Assembly: GCF_902506105.1 (NCBI RefSeq)
Contig: NZ_LR733303.1
Coordinates: 558,001 to 622,000 of the forward strand
Length of the DNA: 64,000 bases
Reading direction: 5' to 3'
Origin: Aeromicrobium sp. 9AM
GTDB taxonomy: Bacteria > Actinomycetota > Actinomycetes > Propionibacteriales > Nocardioidaceae
A program made the position numbers and the translations under genes. The notes under the pieces were generated by a model. That model worked only from the letters and a program-made list of their open reading frames with translations. It made no database searches and was not told the DNA's origin. Shown here in pieces: positions 33,384 through 42,592 of the stretch. Position 1 is the first letter of the stretch; every line of letters starts with the position of its first letter.

Positions 33384-34744
33384 CCGCACCCGCTGCCCCG
33401 TCGGAACGGTTGTGGCTCGGGCCGCACGGCCGCGTCGTGGCGGGCATCTTCTCGCTGGCGTTCCTCGTGGCGTTCGAGTCGCTGGCCGTGATGACGGTCA
33501 TGCCCGTCGTGGCCGACGAGCTTGACGGGCTGAGCCTGTATGCCCTGTCGTTCGCCGCGCCCACCGCCGTGGCCGTCGTGTCGATGACGATCGCCGGACC
33601 GTTGATGGACCGACGCGGTCCCGGGCTCGCCCTGCGGGCCGGCGTCGTGATCTTCGCTGCAGGGCTGGTCATCGCCGGTCTCGCGCCGACGATGGAGGTC
33701 TTCCTGGCGGGCCGCGCCGTCCAGGGCCTCGGCATGGGATTCGTCGGCGTCGGCCTCTACGTCGTGATCGGCAACGTGTTCCCCGAGCACATGCGGGCGC
33801 GCGTGTTCACCGTCATGACGAGTGCCTGGGTGCTGCCCGCCCTGGTCGGCCCGGTCATCGCCGGATTCATCGCCGACCGGGTCGGCTGGCGTTGGGTGTT
33901 CCTGTCCGTCCCGGTGATCGCGATCGGGTCGCTCCTGCTGATCTGGGAGGCGTTGAGTCGTCTCGACGGCGATCCCGGCGTCGTGTTCGATCGCCGGCGG
34001 CTCCGGTGGGCGTGCCTGACCGCCGGCGGGATCCTCGCGGTCAGCGTGGCGGGACAGCGTGGCGTCGACTGGTGGCCGGTCCTGTTGGTCGTCGCGCTGG
34101 CGCTCATCGTGTCGTACGCTCCGCGGCTCCTGCCTCAGGGCACCTGGCACGCGCGGCGGGGACTGCCGAGCGTCATCGCGACCCGGAGCCTGTTGGCGGC
34201 CGGCTTCTTCGGCGCCGAGACCTACGTCCCGCTGTCCTTGGTCGAGCACCGGGGACTGAGCGTGTCGCACGCCGGGCTGTTGCTGACGAGCGCCGCCGTC
34301 CTGTGGTTCAGCGGCTCGTGGGTCGCTGCCAACGTGCCGGCGCTGGCGTCGAAGGCGATGCGGGTGCGCCTCGGTGCGGCCTGCGTGCTGGTCGGGGTCG
34401 GCTCGGGTTTCCTCACCCTCACGGATGCCGTCCCGGTGCTCGTGATCGCGGCGGGCTGGAGCGTCGGCGGTCTCGGCATGGGCCTGGGCGCGTCGACGCT
34501 CGGTGTGCTCCTCCTGGACCACTCGGCCCCCGGTGAGCAGGGTGCCAACAGCGCTGCGATGCAGACCAGTGACGCCGTCGTGCAGTCACTCGTGCTCGCG
34601 ATCGGGAGCGTCGTGTTCGCGATCATGCTGGGCGTGGACGAGATGACCGGGTACGTCCTGGTGTTCGCGTTGGCGTCCGCGACCGCGCTGTGTGCACTTC
34701 TCGTGTCGGTCAGGGTCGTCGAGGCCGGTGACGGACCGGCCTGA
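33380..34744 (+). CDS. MFS efflux transporter
   Basis: 454 residues with about 14 hydrophobic helices (EmrB/DHA2-like, with FESLAVMTVMPVVADEL in TM1, AGPLMDRRGPGLAL as the loop 2-3 motif A, and VLPALVGPVIAGFIADRVGWRWVF as motif C). Probably a proton-driven exporter. GTG 33380 overlaps the oxidoreductase stop (GTGA), so it belongs to the same SoxR-controlled operon. A role in exporting redox-active compounds follows from context only. Confidence 0.9.
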   Translation: MTAPAAPSERLWLGPHGRVVAGIFSLAFLVAFESLAVMTVMPVVADELDGLSLYALSFAAPTAVAVVSMTIAGPLMDRRGPGLALRAGVVIFAAGLVIAGLAPTMEVFLAGRAVQGLGMGFVGVGLYVVIGNVFPEHMRARVFTVMTSAWVLPALVGPVIAGFIADRVGWRWVFLSVPVIAIGSLLLIWEALSRLDGDPGVVFDRRRLRWACLTAGGILAVSVAGQRGVDWWPVLLVVALALIVSYAPRLLPQGTWHARRGLPSVIATRSLLAAGFFGAETYVPLSLVEHRGLSVSHAGLLLTSAAVLWFSGSWVAANVPALASKAMRVRLGAACVLVGVGSGFLTLTDAVPVLVIAAGWSVGGLGMGLGASTLGVLLLDHSAPGEQGANSAAMQTSDAVVQSLVLAIGSVVFAIMLGVDEMTGYVLVFALASATALCALLVSVRVVEAGDGPA

Positions 34745-34769
34745 GCCGGACTCGGCCGGCGTGTTGGGG

Positions 34770-35348
34770 TCAGCCCTGGCACGCCGAGACGTAGCCGGGA
34801 CCGCGCGCGGTGTCCTGGGCGACGACGACGCCGTCGATCGTGATGCGGCACGTCACGTACGTCGCGTTGATCATCACCTGGGCCACGAGGCGCGCCACCG
34901 GGGGCGGGCCGTACAACGTGCGTGTGACGGTGAGCGTCTTGCCGATGACGCTCGGCCCGCCGCGCTTGCCGTCCCGGAAGTCGTACGCCTCGTAGAGCGG
35001 GCCGTCGGACTTCAGGGTCAGCGTCACGCGCAGGCGCCGCACCGGGCCCTGAGGATTGGCGTACACGTCGTCCGACGGGGACAGGAGCTGGTTGCCGCCC
35101 AACGTCGCCACCACCGGGTCATCGCTCGTCGGCGACTCCTTGTCGGTCGGGACGGTGTCGTCGTCAGACGAGGCGAAGTCGTCGTCGGGCGAGCCGAGAT
35201 CCCTCTTCAGCGGCGCGGACGACACCTCGTTGGACGCGTCGTCGCCGCGGACGAGCTGCACCCCGGCGAACACGGCGACCAGGCTCGAGACGACGATCAG
35301 AGCGATGACGACGCGACGCGGGCGGTCGGATCGATAGTGATGCCTCAT
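34770..35348 (-). CDS. MmpS-like membrane-anchored protein
   Basis: 192 residues. One N-terminal helix (about 15-34, VVIALIVVSSLVAVFAGVQLV), an acidic Ser/Asp-rich linker with TSDDDTVPTDKESPTSDD, and a C-terminal domain ending VTCRITIDGVVVAQDTARGPG, which matches the conserved MmpS signature (CRITVDG...A.G) of mycobacterial siderophore/lipid export accessory proteins. No MmpL partner is adjacent. ATG 35348 is chosen because it gives a short basic stretch before the helix; longer frames are low-complexity. The terminal CQG has the second Cys, so one disulfide is likely. Confidence 0.7.
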   Translation of the reverse strand: MRHHYRSDRPRRVVIALIVVSSLVAVFAGVQLVRGDDASNEVSSAPLKRDLGSPDDDFASSDDDTVPTDKESPTSDDPVVATLGGNQLLSPSDDVYANPQGPVRRLRVTLTLKSDGPLYEAYDFRDGKRGGPSVIGKTLTVTRTLYGPPPVARLVAQVMINATYVTCRITIDGVVVAQDTARGPGYVSACQG

Positions 35349-35499
35349 GGTGATCGTCGCTTCTTCCGAGTTGGGGGGCCAGGGACCTTCACCTATCAAC
35401 GACCGGACCGTCTCGCGGCTATGACGAGACAAGCTGGAACCGATGCTCGGGTTCTGGTCCTCGTCCCGGCGGAGGGACCGCCGCCGATACCCTTGACCG

Positions 35500-36819
35500 G
35501 TGAGCGCATCCTCGTGGACCCCCGGCCGTCCGCTCCGCGTCGCCCTGTTGGGCTGTGGAGTCGTTGGCACGGAAGTAGCCAGGTTGCTCACGAGCGACTC
35601 CGCAGAGCTGGCGCAGCGCGTCGGCGCCCCGCTCGAGCTCGTCGGCATCGCCGTACGCCGGCTCGGCCGCGAGCGCGACCTCGACGTCCCCGCTGAGCTG
35701 TTCACGACCGACGCCGCCGGACTCGTCTCGCGCGGCGACATCGACGTCGTGATCGAGGTCATCGGCGGCATCGAGCCCGCGCGTGAGCTGATCCTCGCCG
35801 CGCTCGACAACGGCGCCTCCGTCGTGACGGCCAACAAGGCCCTGCTCGCCGAGGACGGGGCCACGCTGTTCGAGGCCGCTCAGAAGGCCGAGCGCGACCT
35901 CTACTTCGAGGCGGCCGTCGCCGGCGCGATCCCGATCGTCAGGCCGCTGCGCGAGTCACTCGCCGGCGACCGCGTGCAGCGGGTGCTGGGCATCGTCAAC
36001 GGCACCACCAACTTCATCCTCGACGCCATGACCACGACCGGCCAGGGCTTCTCCGAGGCGCTCGACGAGGCGCAGCGCCTGGGCTACGCCGAGGCCGACC
36101 CGACCGCCGACATCGAGGGCTTCGACGCCGCGTCCAAGGCCGCGATCCTCGCGGGTCTGGCCTTCCACACCCGCGTCACGATCGGTGACGTGCACCGCGA
36201 GGGCATCAGCGAGGTCACGGCGGCCGACGTACGCTCCGCGGCCGAGATGGGCTGCGTCGTCAAGCTCCTGGCGATCTGCGAGCAGCGCGAGACGCCCGAC
36301 GGTCCTGCGGTGTCGGCGCGTGTGCACCCCGCGATGATCCCGCTCTCACATCCCCTGGCCTCGGTCCACGGCGCCTACAACGCGGTGTTCGTCGAGAGCG
36401 AGGCCGCCGGCCAGCTCATGTTCTACGGGCCCGGCGCCGGCGGCGCGCCCACCGCGAGCGCCGTGCTCGGCGACGTTGTGTCGGTCGCGCGCAACCGTCG
36501 TGCCGACGTGCACGGTCCCGGCGAGTCGACGCATGCCCAGCTCGAGGTGCTCGACATCGGCCGGGCCCGCACCCGCTACCACGTGTCGATCGATGTCGAC
36601 GACCGCGCAGGCGTGCTGGCCTCGGTGGCCGGGGCGTTTGCGGAGTTCGACGTGTCGATCCGCACGGTGCGCCAGGAAGGCAGCGGCGACGACGCGCAGC
36701 TCGTCATCGTGACGCACGAGGCCGACGACGCAGCACTGTCCGCGACGGTCGCCTCCCTCCGCGGGCTCGACATGGTTCGCGACGTGTCATCGGTGATGCG
36801 CGTCGAGGGAGGATCCTGA
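35500..36819 (+). CDS. hom: Homoserine dehydrogenase
   Basis: 439 residues. NAD(P)-binding domain [17 protein letters not shown], catalytic core with [59 protein letters not shown] and [28 protein letters not shown], then a C-terminal ACT domain ([29 protein letters not shown]), the usual Thr-sensing module. It reduces aspartate semialdehyde to homoserine. GTG 35500 has no Shine-Dalgarno; TACCCT (35488-35493) ends 6 nt before it, which suits a leaderless mRNA. thrC and thrB follow with overlapping stops. Confidence 0.97.
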   Translation: MSASSWTPGRPLRVALLGCGVVGTEVARLLTSDSAELAQRVGAPLELVGIAVRRLGRERDLDVPAELFTTDAAGLVSRGDIDVVIEVIGGIEPARELILAALDNGASVVTANKALLAEDGATLFEAAQKAERDLYFEAAVAGAIPIVRPLRESLAGDRVQRVLGIVNGTTNFILDAMTTTGQGFSEALDEAQRLGYAEADPTADIEGFDAASKAAILAGLAFHTRVTIGDVHREGISEVTAADVRSAAEMGCVVKLLAICEQRETPDGPAVSARVHPAMIPLSHPLASVHGAYNAVFVESEAAGQLMFYGPGAGGAPTASAVLGDVVSVARNRRADVHGPGESTHAQLEVLDIGRARTRYHVSIDVDDRAGVLASVAGAFAEFDVSIRTVRQEGSGDDAQLVIVTHEADDAALSATVASLRGLDMVRDVSSVMRVEGGS

Positions 36820-37883
36820 TGGCTCACCTGTGGCGCGGCGTGATCGAGGAGTACCGCGAGTGGCTCCCGGTCACCCCCGAGACCCCCGTCATCACCCTCG
36901 GCGAGGGCGGCACACCGCTCGTCCACTCGGCCTGGTTGTCCGGCATCGTCCGCGGTGACGTGTGGCTCAAGGTCGAGGGCAGCAATCCGACCGGCTCGTT
37001 CAAGGACCGCGGCATGACCGCGGCCGTCTCGGTCGCTGCAGGCGAGGGCGCCAAGGCCGTCGTGTGCGCATCGACCGGCAACACCTCTGCCTCGATGACG
37101 GCGTACGCCGCCAAGGCCGGCCTGACCCCCATCGTGCTGGTGCCGCACGGCAAGATCGCGGCCGGCAAGATGGCCCAGGCGGTCATGCACGGAGCCGAGG
37201 TCATCCAGGTCAAGGGCGGCTTCGACGAGTGCCTGCAGCTCTCGCGGGCGCTGGCCGACCACTACCCGGTCGCCCTGGTCAACTCGGTCAACCCCGTCAG
37301 GCTGCAGGGCCAGAAGACGGCGTCGTTCGAGATCGTCGACGCACTCGGGGCGACGCCTGACCTGCACGTGCTCCCCGTCGGCAACGCCGGCAACATCTCG
37401 GCCTACTGGCTGGGCTATCGCGAGTACGCCGAGGCCGGCATCGCCACCAAGACTCCGGTCATGTGGGGGTTCCAGGCCGCAGGAGCCGACCCCATCGTCC
37501 AGGGCGCGCCGATCCCGCACCCCGAGACCGTGGCGACCGCGATCCGCATCGGCAACCCTGCCTCGTGGCATCTCGCCGAGGCGGCGCGGGACGAGTCCGG
37601 TGGGCGCATCGCCGCCGTGACCGACGACCAGATCCTTACGGCGCAGCGCGACCTCGCATCGCACGACGGCGTGTTCGTCGAGCCGGCGTCGGCGGCCGGC
37701 GTCGCAGGCCTGCTCGCCGCTGCGTCCGAAGGCGAGGTCGAGCCGGGCCAGATCATCGCCGTCACGGTCACGGGCCACGGGCTCAAGGACATCGACACGG
37801 CCCTTTCGGGAGCCGGTGCGCTGGTTGACGCGATCATCGAGGCCGACGTCGACGCCGCGGCAGCCGCCGCAGGCCTCAGGTGA
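36819..37883 (+). CDS. thrC: Threonine synthase
   Basis: 354 residues, fold-II PLP enzyme forming threonine from O-phosphohomoserine. The PLP Lys is in [15 protein letters not shown] near residue 61; the phosphate loop is [17 protein letters not shown]-terminal [14 protein letters not shown] is conserved. ATG 36819 overlaps the hom stop by 1 nt, and the next gene overlaps by 4 nt, so hom-thrC-thrB is one operon. This is the shorter actinobacterial/plant-like class lacking the N-terminal extension of E. coli ThrC. Confidence 0.97.
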   Translation: MAHLWRGVIEEYREWLPVTPETPVITLGEGGTPLVHSAWLSGIVRGDVWLKVEGSNPTGSFKDRGMTAAVSVAAGEGAKAVVCASTGNTSASMTAYAAKAGLTPIVLVPHGKIAAGKMAQAVMHGAEVIQVKGGFDECLQLSRALADHYPVALVNSVNPVRLQGQKTASFEIVDALGATPDLHVLPVGNAGNISAYWLGYREYAEAGIATKTPVMWGFQAAGADPIVQGAPIPHPETVATAIRIGNPASWHLAEAARDESGGRIAAVTDDQILTAQRDLASHDGVFVEPASAAGVAGLLAAASEGEVEPGQIIAVTVTGHGLKDIDTALSGAGALVDAIIEADVDAAAAAAGLR

Positions 37884-38758
37884 CCTTCGTCAGCGGACCG
37901 GTGACGGTTCGCACGCCTGCTTCCAGCGCCAACCTCGGGCCCGGCTTCGACGCGCTCGGCCTGGCGCTGACGCTGTACGACGAGATCACCGCCGAGGCGG
38001 TCGACACACCCGGGCTCGAGATCGAGGTCTCCGGCGAAGGAGCCCGCGACGTCCCGAGGACCAGCGACCACCTGGTCGTCACCGCGATGACCGCAGCGTT
38101 CGACCTGCTCGGCGTACGGCCTGAAGGCCTGCGGCTCGAGTGTGTCAACGCGATCCCGCACGGGCGGGGCCTCGGCTCGTCGGCAGCGGCGATCGTCGGT
38201 GGCATCGTGCTGGCCCGCGCGCTCGTCGAGAACGGCGACGAGCGGCTCGACGACCGGGCCGCGTTCCAGCTCGCGGTCGACCTCGAGGGGCACCCCGACA
38301 ACGTCGCCGCCGCGATGTTCGGCGGACTGACGATCGCCTGGATCGACGGCGCCTCCGCAGAGGTCGAGCGGCTCGGCACCGGGGTGCAGGTCACGGCATT
38401 CGTGCCGCCCGACGCGGTCTCGACCGAGAAGGCGCGTGGCCTGCTGCCCGAGACCGTCCCGCACCGTGACGCGGCGGTCAACGCCGGTCGCGCCGCGCTG
38501 CTGGTCGCCGCCCTCACGACGGCGCCCGAGCGGCTCATCTGGGCGACCGAGGACCGGATCCACCAGACGTACCGGGCCGAGGCGATGCCGGAGTCCTACA
38601 AGCTCCTGCGGCAGCTGCGGGTCGAGGGCATTCCGACGATCATCTCGGGTGCCGGACCCACGGTCCTGTCCTTCGCGCGGGGCATCGGTGAGTGGGCCCC
38701 GGCCGGCTGGGCCGTGCACGAGCTCGACGTCGATGTCGAGGGTGCTCGCCCGCTCTGA
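37880..38758 (+). CDS. thrB: Homoserine kinase
   Basis: 292 residues, GHMP kinase. N-terminal [21 protein letters not shown] (substrate motif), ATP loop [22 protein letters not shown], and C-terminal [19 protein letters not shown]. It phosphorylates homoserine to give the thrC substrate. GTG 37880 overlaps the thrC stop by 4 nt (GTGA). Last gene of the threonine operon; a long intergenic leader of rho follows. Confidence 0.97.
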   Translation: MTFVSGPVTVRTPASSANLGPGFDALGLALTLYDEITAEAVDTPGLEIEVSGEGARDVPRTSDHLVVTAMTAAFDLLGVRPEGLRLECVNAIPHGRGLGSSAAAIVGGIVLARALVENGDERLDDRAAFQLAVDLEGHPDNVAAAMFGGLTIAWIDGASAEVERLGTGVQVTAFVPPDAVSTEKARGLLPETVPHRDAAVNAGRAALLVAALTTAPERLIWATEDRIHQTYRAEAMPESYKLLRQLRVEGIPTIISGAGPTVLSFARGIGEWAPAGWAVHELDVDVEGARPL

Positions 38759-38805
38759 ACACCCTGTCGACATGAACCCGAGGGGAATGCCGGATGACCC
38801 TCTGG

Positions 38806-38959
38806 TGTTACAGTGGGCGAGTCGGAGTCGAGTGCGAAACTCCCCGACAGTGACAAGTAGCAGTGCCATTCAAGTCGCCCGTCGGATACGGGCAAGCCTT
38901 TATGCGATCCGGATCTCTCCGGACATCAGGCCTTGTGGCCTCATCCAAAAGGAACCTAC
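38806..38959 (+). promoter_or_regulatory. rho promoter and hairpin-rich 5' leader
   Basis: An extended -10 TGT-TACAGT (38806-38814) implies a start near 38821. The ~140-nt leader contains serial hairpins: a bulged GTCGGAGT/ACTCCCCGAC (38821 onward), GCCCGT-CGGAT-ACGGGC (38877-38893), TCCGGA-TCTC-TCCGGA (38908-38923) and AGGCC-TTGT-GGCCT (38928-38941), the last ending about 8 nt before the AAGGAAC ribosome site. rho genes are commonly autoregulated through their leader. Confidence 0.6.
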
Positions 38960-40885
38960 GTGACTGAAACCACCACACCTGAATCCTCCACGCCTGCGGC
39001 AGACGCCGCGGCAACCGCCCCCAGGAAGACCGGGGGAGGACTGGGCGGAAAGGTCCTCGCCGAGCTCCAGGCGATTGCCGGCGAGCTGGGCATCAGCGGC
39101 GCCGAGAAGATGCGCAAGGGCGCCCTCATCGACGCCATCAAGATCGCCCGCGGAGACGCCGGCACCTCCACCAAGGCCGCGGTCGCCGCGGCCGCGCCCA
39201 GCAAGGTCGACACCTCCAAGGGTGACGCCACTGCGGCAGCCAAGGCCGAGCAGCCCACTGAGGCGCCCGCCGCGGCCGAGCCCAAGACCGGCTCCCGCAG
39301 GAGCCGCAACCAGTCGGCCGGCGACTCCAAGAACGACCAGGACAACAAGAACGACCAGCCCGGGACCGAGTCGGACACGTCCGACAAGGCCGATTCGCGG
39401 GGCGACTCGCGTGGCGACGACTCCTCCGACGACGAGTCGGGCCGCGGCCAGGGCGGCCGCAACCGCAACCAGAACCAGAACCAGAACCGCGACAACGACG
39501 GTGGCAACCGCAACCAGGGCCAGGCCGGCAACCGCAATCGCAACCAGAACCAGAACCGCGACAACGACGGTGGCAACCGCAACCAGGGCCAGAACCAGGG
39601 CCAGGCCGGCAACCGCAACCAGGGCGGCTCGTTCGAGGACGACGACGACAACGGCATGGGTCGCCGCCGCAACCGCCGCGGACGCAATCGCAACTCCGGC
39701 GGACGCGGCTCCGAGGTCGACACGACCTACACCGAGGACGACGTCCTCGTGCCCGCAGCCGGCATCCTCGACATCCTCGACAACTACGCGTTCGTCCGCA
39801 CCACGGGCTACCTGCCCAGCGAGAACGACGTCTACGTCTCCCTCTCCATGGTCCGCAAGTGGGGGCTTCGCCGCGGCGACGCCGTCATCGGCCAGGTGCG
39901 CCAGCCCCGCGAGGGCGAGCGCAAGGAGAAGTTCAACCCGATGGTCAAGATCGAGTCGGTCAACGGCATGACCCTCGACGAGAGCCTCAAGCGGGTCGAG
40001 TTCGCCAAGCTGACGCCGCTCTACCCCTCGGAGCGCCTGCGCCTCGAGGGCGAGGCCGGCGGACTCACTGGCCGCGTCGTCGACCTGGTCGCGCCGATCG
40101 GCAAGGGCCAGCGCGGCCTGATCGTGTCGCCGCCCAAGGCCGGCAAGACCATGATCATGCAGCAGGTCGCCAACGCGATCACCGAGAACAACCCCGAGTG
40201 CCACCTGATGATCGTCCTCGTCGACGAGCGTCCTGAAGAGGTCACCGACTTCCAGCGCACCGTCAAGGGTGAGGTCATCGCCTCGACGTTCGACCGTCCG
40301 GCGACCGACCACACGACCGTGGCCGAGCTGGCCATCGAGCGCGCCAAGCGTCTCGTCGAGCTGGGTCATGACGTCGTGCTGCTGCTCGACGGCATCACGC
40401 GCCTCGGCCGTGCCTACAACCTCGCGGCCCCGACCAGCGGACGCATCATGTCCGGTGGTGTCGACTCGTCGGCGCTCTACCCGCCGAAGAAGTTCTTCGG
40501 CGCTGCCCGCAACATCGAGGACGGCGGCTCGCTGACGATCCTCGCGACGGCGCTCGTCGAGACCGGTTCGCGCATGGACGAGGTCATCTTCGAGGAGTTC
40601 AAGGGCACCGGCAACTGGGAGCTCCGCCTGCGTCGCGACCTTGCCGACAAGCGCATCTTCCCCGCGGTCGACGTCGACGCCTCGAGCACGCGCCGCGAGG
40701 AGCTGCTCATGGGCAAGGACGAGCTCGCTGTCGTCTGGAAGCTGCGCCGGGTCCTCTCGGGCCTCGAGAGCCAGCAGGGCCTCGAGCTGATCCTCGACAA
40801 GCTCAAGAAGACCACCAGCAACGTCGAGTTCCTGATGCAGATCAACACGACGCTGCCGCAGGACGGCACCAACAACGGCAAGTAG
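38960..40885 (+). CDS. rho: Transcription termination factor Rho with Asn/Gln-rich insertion
   Basis: 641 residues, a hexameric RNA helicase ending transcription. The N-terminal Rho-N region ([29 protein letters not shown], about 35-65) is separated from the RNA-binding and ATPase core by an about 170-residue insertion that is acidic, then built of Asn/Gln/Arg/Gly repeats such as [20 protein letters not shown] at about 164-223. Core motifs: Walker A PPKAGKT near 392, [29 protein letters not shown], and [24 protein letters not shown] 38960 follows AAGGAAC at 5 nt. The insertion is typical of actinobacterial Rho in kind, but its repetition is striking. Confidence 0.97.
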   Translation: MTETTTPESSTPAADAAATAPRKTGGGLGGKVLAELQAIAGELGISGAEKMRKGALIDAIKIARGDAGTSTKAAVAAAAPSKVDTSKGDATAAAKAEQPTEAPAAAEPKTGSRRSRNQSAGDSKNDQDNKNDQPGTESDTSDKADSRGDSRGDDSSDDESGRGQGGRNRNQNQNQNRDNDGGNRNQGQAGNRNRNQNQNRDNDGGNRNQGQNQGQAGNRNQGGSFEDDDDNGMGRRRNRRGRNRNSGGRGSEVDTTYTEDDVLVPAAGILDILDNYAFVRTTGYLPSENDVYVSLSMVRKWGLRRGDAVIGQVRQPREGERKEKFNPMVKIESVNGMTLDESLKRVEFAKLTPLYPSERLRLEGEAGGLTGRVVDLVAPIGKGQRGLIVSPPKAGKTMIMQQVANAITENNPECHLMIVLVDERPEEVTDFQRTVKGEVIASTFDRPATDHTTVAELAIERAKRLVELGHDVVLLLDGITRLGRAYNLAAPTSGRIMSGGVDSSALYPPKKFFGAARNIEDGGSLTILATALVETGSRMDEVIFEEFKGTGNWELRLRRDLADKRIFPAVDVDASSTRREELLMGKDELAVVWKLRRVLSGLESQQGLELILDKLKKTTSNVEFLMQINTTLPQDGTNNGK

Positions 40886-40901
40886 TCCAGCGCCGTCAGT
40901 G

Positions 40902-40933
40902 AGCGCCCGTCGACCTCGCGGTCGGCGGGCGCT
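40902..40933. terminator. Terminator after rho
   Basis: AGCGCCCG-t-CGACC / GGTCG-g-CGGGCGCT with a TCGC loop: a 13-bp stem with one mismatch, 16 nt after the rho stop. No T-run. Confidence 0.75.
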
Positions 40934-40981
40934 TCGCGTCGGGGCTGGACCGAATTCAACAGTCGTTGATATTCTGGCGGC

Positions 40982-41470
40982 ATGAGGCGAGCGACGCTCG
41001 GCACCACAGCGTTCTTCTTCGCTGCGCCCGGCACGGTCGCCGGTCTCGTGCCGTGGTTGCTCACCCACTGGGACCGACCTGCAGGTGGGCTCCGAGTCGC
41101 GGATGTGCTCGGCGGCGGGCTCGTCGCGATCGGCCTTGCGGTCGTGATCGCGGCGTTCGCACAGTTCGTGCGTGAGGGTCGAGGGACGCCGGCCCCGATC
41201 GCGCCGACCGAGCAGCTCGTCGTCGGTGGGCTCTACCGGTATGTCCGCAATCCGATGTACCTCGCCGTTGCGGCCGTCATCGGGGGACAGGCTCTGATCT
41301 TCGAGAGCTCCGCCGTCCTCGTGTGGTTGCTGGGGTTCATGGTCCTGGTCCTCGCGTTCGTCACGGCGTACGAGCAACCGACCCTCCGACGGACGTACGG
41401 CGCGGGCTACGAGGCGTACTGCGACGCGGTGCCGGGGTGGTGGCCGCGACTGACTCCTTGGCGTGGATGA
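40982..41470 (+). CDS. Isoprenylcysteine carboxyl methyltransferase-like membrane protein
   Basis: 162 residues with about four hydrophobic helices and the ICMT/PEMT signature in the last third: [25 protein letters not shown] and [27 protein letters not shown]. Bacterial members of this family are SAM-dependent methyltransferases of unknown lipid or protein substrate. ATG 40982 has no Shine-Dalgarno; TATTCT (40970-40975) ends 6 nt before it and TGGACC is 18 bp further up, so a leaderless transcript is likely. Stands alone between the rho terminator and the peroxidase gene. Confidence 0.88.
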   Translation: MRRATLGTTAFFFAAPGTVAGLVPWLLTHWDRPAGGLRVADVLGGGLVAIGLAVVIAAFAQFVREGRGTPAPIAPTEQLVVGGLYRYVRNPMYLAVAAVIGGQALIFESSAVLVWLLGFMVLVLAFVTAYEQPTLRRTYGAGYEAYCDAVPGWWPRLTPWRG

Positions 41471-41528
41471 CAGCGGGTGTCCGGGACTCACCCAGCCGTC
41501 GTTGTGGCTCGCAACTAGGGTTGGCGTC

Positions 41529-42014
41529 ATGACGACTGCATTTGACTTCTCCGCGACGGCGATCGACGGCACCGAGCGGCTGCTGGCCGACTACAAGGGG
41601 AAGGTCCTGCTCGTGGTCAACACCGCGACGCAGTGCGGCTTCACCCCGCAGTTCAAGGGGCTCGAGAAGGTCTACCAGGAGTACGTCGACCGTGGCCTCG
41701 TCGTGCTCGGGTTCCCGTGCGACCAGTTCGGCCACCAGAACCCGGAGTCGGACGAGGACACCGCGGTGTTCTGCGAGCGCAACTTCGGTGTGACGTTCCC
41801 GCTGTTCTCGGAGATCGAGGTCAACGGCGACAATGCGCACCCGCTCTACCAGTGGCTCAAGTCCGAGAAGTCCGGCCTGCTCGGCAGCACCAAGATCAAG
41901 TGGAACTTCACCAAGTTCCTGATCAACGCCGACGGTGAGGTCGTCAAGCGCTACGGCTCGACGACGGCTCCTGAGGACATCAAGTCGGACATCGAAGCCC
42001 TCCTGCCCGCGTAG
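41529..42014 (+). CDS. Glutathione peroxidase-family thiol peroxidase (Cys form)
   Basis: 161 residues with the peroxidase tetrad environment. The catalytic position is Cys36 in VNTATQCGFTPQ (selenocysteine in animal enzymes), Gln/Trp are in LGFPCDQFGHQNP and KIKWNFTKFLI, and the second Cys of FPCDQF is the usual resolving-type residue. Bacterial Cys forms generally use thioredoxin or mycoredoxin rather than glutathione, which actinobacteria lack. ATG 41529 is supported by TAGGGT (41516-41521) 7 nt upstream, without a Shine-Dalgarno. Followed by an unusual palindromic repeat element. Confidence 0.93.
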   Translation: MTTAFDFSATAIDGTERLLADYKGKVLLVVNTATQCGFTPQFKGLEKVYQEYVDRGLVVLGFPCDQFGHQNPESDEDTAVFCERNFGVTFPLFSEIEVNGDNAHPLYQWLKSEKSGLLGSTKIKWNFTKFLINADGEVVKRYGSTTAPEDIKSDIEALLPA

Positions 42015-42277
42015 CCCTCCGCTGACGGGTCACTTTTCGCCCGCTGAGGGGTCACTTCTTGCTCACCGACGGGTCAGAAGCTGCGCAGGACCAGGTCCAC
42101 AAGTGACCCGCGGATGGGTGAAAAGTGACCCGTCAGCGTGGGGGGAGCCTGTGACAGGCAGGGAATTTATCCCGCCTCGATTTCCTTATACGTACTGCCG
42201 ACTGGCACAATCAATCCTTGGTTCTGGTTCACGGATCGCATCCCGCGAGACGACCCAGCGACCGCCGAGAGGACATC
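42015..42277. other. Intergenic region between peroxidase gene and rpmE
   Basis: 263 bp without a gene. The first half is the GGGTCACTT palindrome element listed separately. Then two small hairpins follow, GCCTG-TGA-CAGGC near 42149 and GGGA-ATTTA-TCCC near 42161, and an AT-richer stretch 42160-42230 that must contain the rpmE promoter. I cannot place its hexamers with confidence. Confidence 0.5.
42020..42138. repeat. 119-bp palindromic element with repeated GGGTCACTT motif
   Basis: Perfect 19-bp terminal inverted repeats: CGCTGACGGGTCACTTTTC (42020-42038) and GAAAAGTGACCCGTCAGCG (42120-42138). Inside, a second nested pair, GGGTCACTT (42049-42057) and AAGTGACCC (42101-42109), and one more partial copy GACGGGTCA near 42068. 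The element begins 6 nt after the peroxidase stop. Layout suggests a REP/MITE-like repeat or an elaborate terminator; it has no reading frame. Confidence 0.8.
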
Positions 42278-42496
42278 ATGAAGCAAGGCATCCACCCCGC
42301 GTACGTCGAGACCCAGGTCACCTGCACCTGTGGCAACTCGTTCACCACCCGTAGCACCGCCACCGACGGCACCCTCCGTGCCGATGTGTGCGCCGCGTGC
42401 CACCCGTTCTACACCGGCAAGCAGAAGATCCTCGACACCGGCGGCCGCGTCGCCCGCTTCGAGAAGCGCTACGCCAAGAAGACCGAGAGCAAGTAG
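42278..42496 (+). CDS. rpmE: 50S ribosomal protein L31
   Basis: 72 residues of bL31. N-terminal [19 protein letters not shown] and C-terminal [28 protein letters not shown]. Four Cys (16, 18, 37, 40) make this the zinc-binding C+ form, normally made under zinc-replete conditions. ATG 42278 is preceded by a weak GAGAGGA site at about 6 nt. Between rho and prfA as usual in actinobacteria. A strong terminator follows. Confidence 0.97.
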   Translation: MKQGIHPAYVETQVTCTCGNSFTTRSTATDGTLRADVCAACHPFYTGKQKILDTGGRVARFEKRYAKKTESK

Positions 42497-42505
42497 CTCC
42501 ACTCC

Positions 42506-42542
42506 GGCACCGACCCGTACGCCTGCCGTACGGGTCGGTGCC
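42506..42542. terminator. Long perfect stem-loop after rpmE
   Basis: GGCACCGACCCGTACG (42506-42521) and CGTACGGGTCGGTGCC (42527-42542) form a 16-bp perfect stem with a CCTGC loop, 9 nt after the rpmE stop. A short TTG follows, no T-run. Confidence 0.85.
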
Positions 42543-42592
42543 GTTGTCGTGTCCGCACCAGTCGTTGCCCGCACCGAGTCCGAGGAGCCATC

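Noticed and set aside
39430..39640. DNA tandem repeats as a non-coding repeat element
   Set aside because: They lie in frame within rho and encode the NQ-rich segment, so they are coding repeats.
38900..41572. Long reverse frame opposite rho
   Set aside because: Antisense to rho, composed of repeats caused by the third-position GC bias.
41529..42014. Selenoprotein glutathione peroxidase
   Set aside because: The catalytic codon is Cys (TGC), not TGA; no selenocysteine insertion element is needed.
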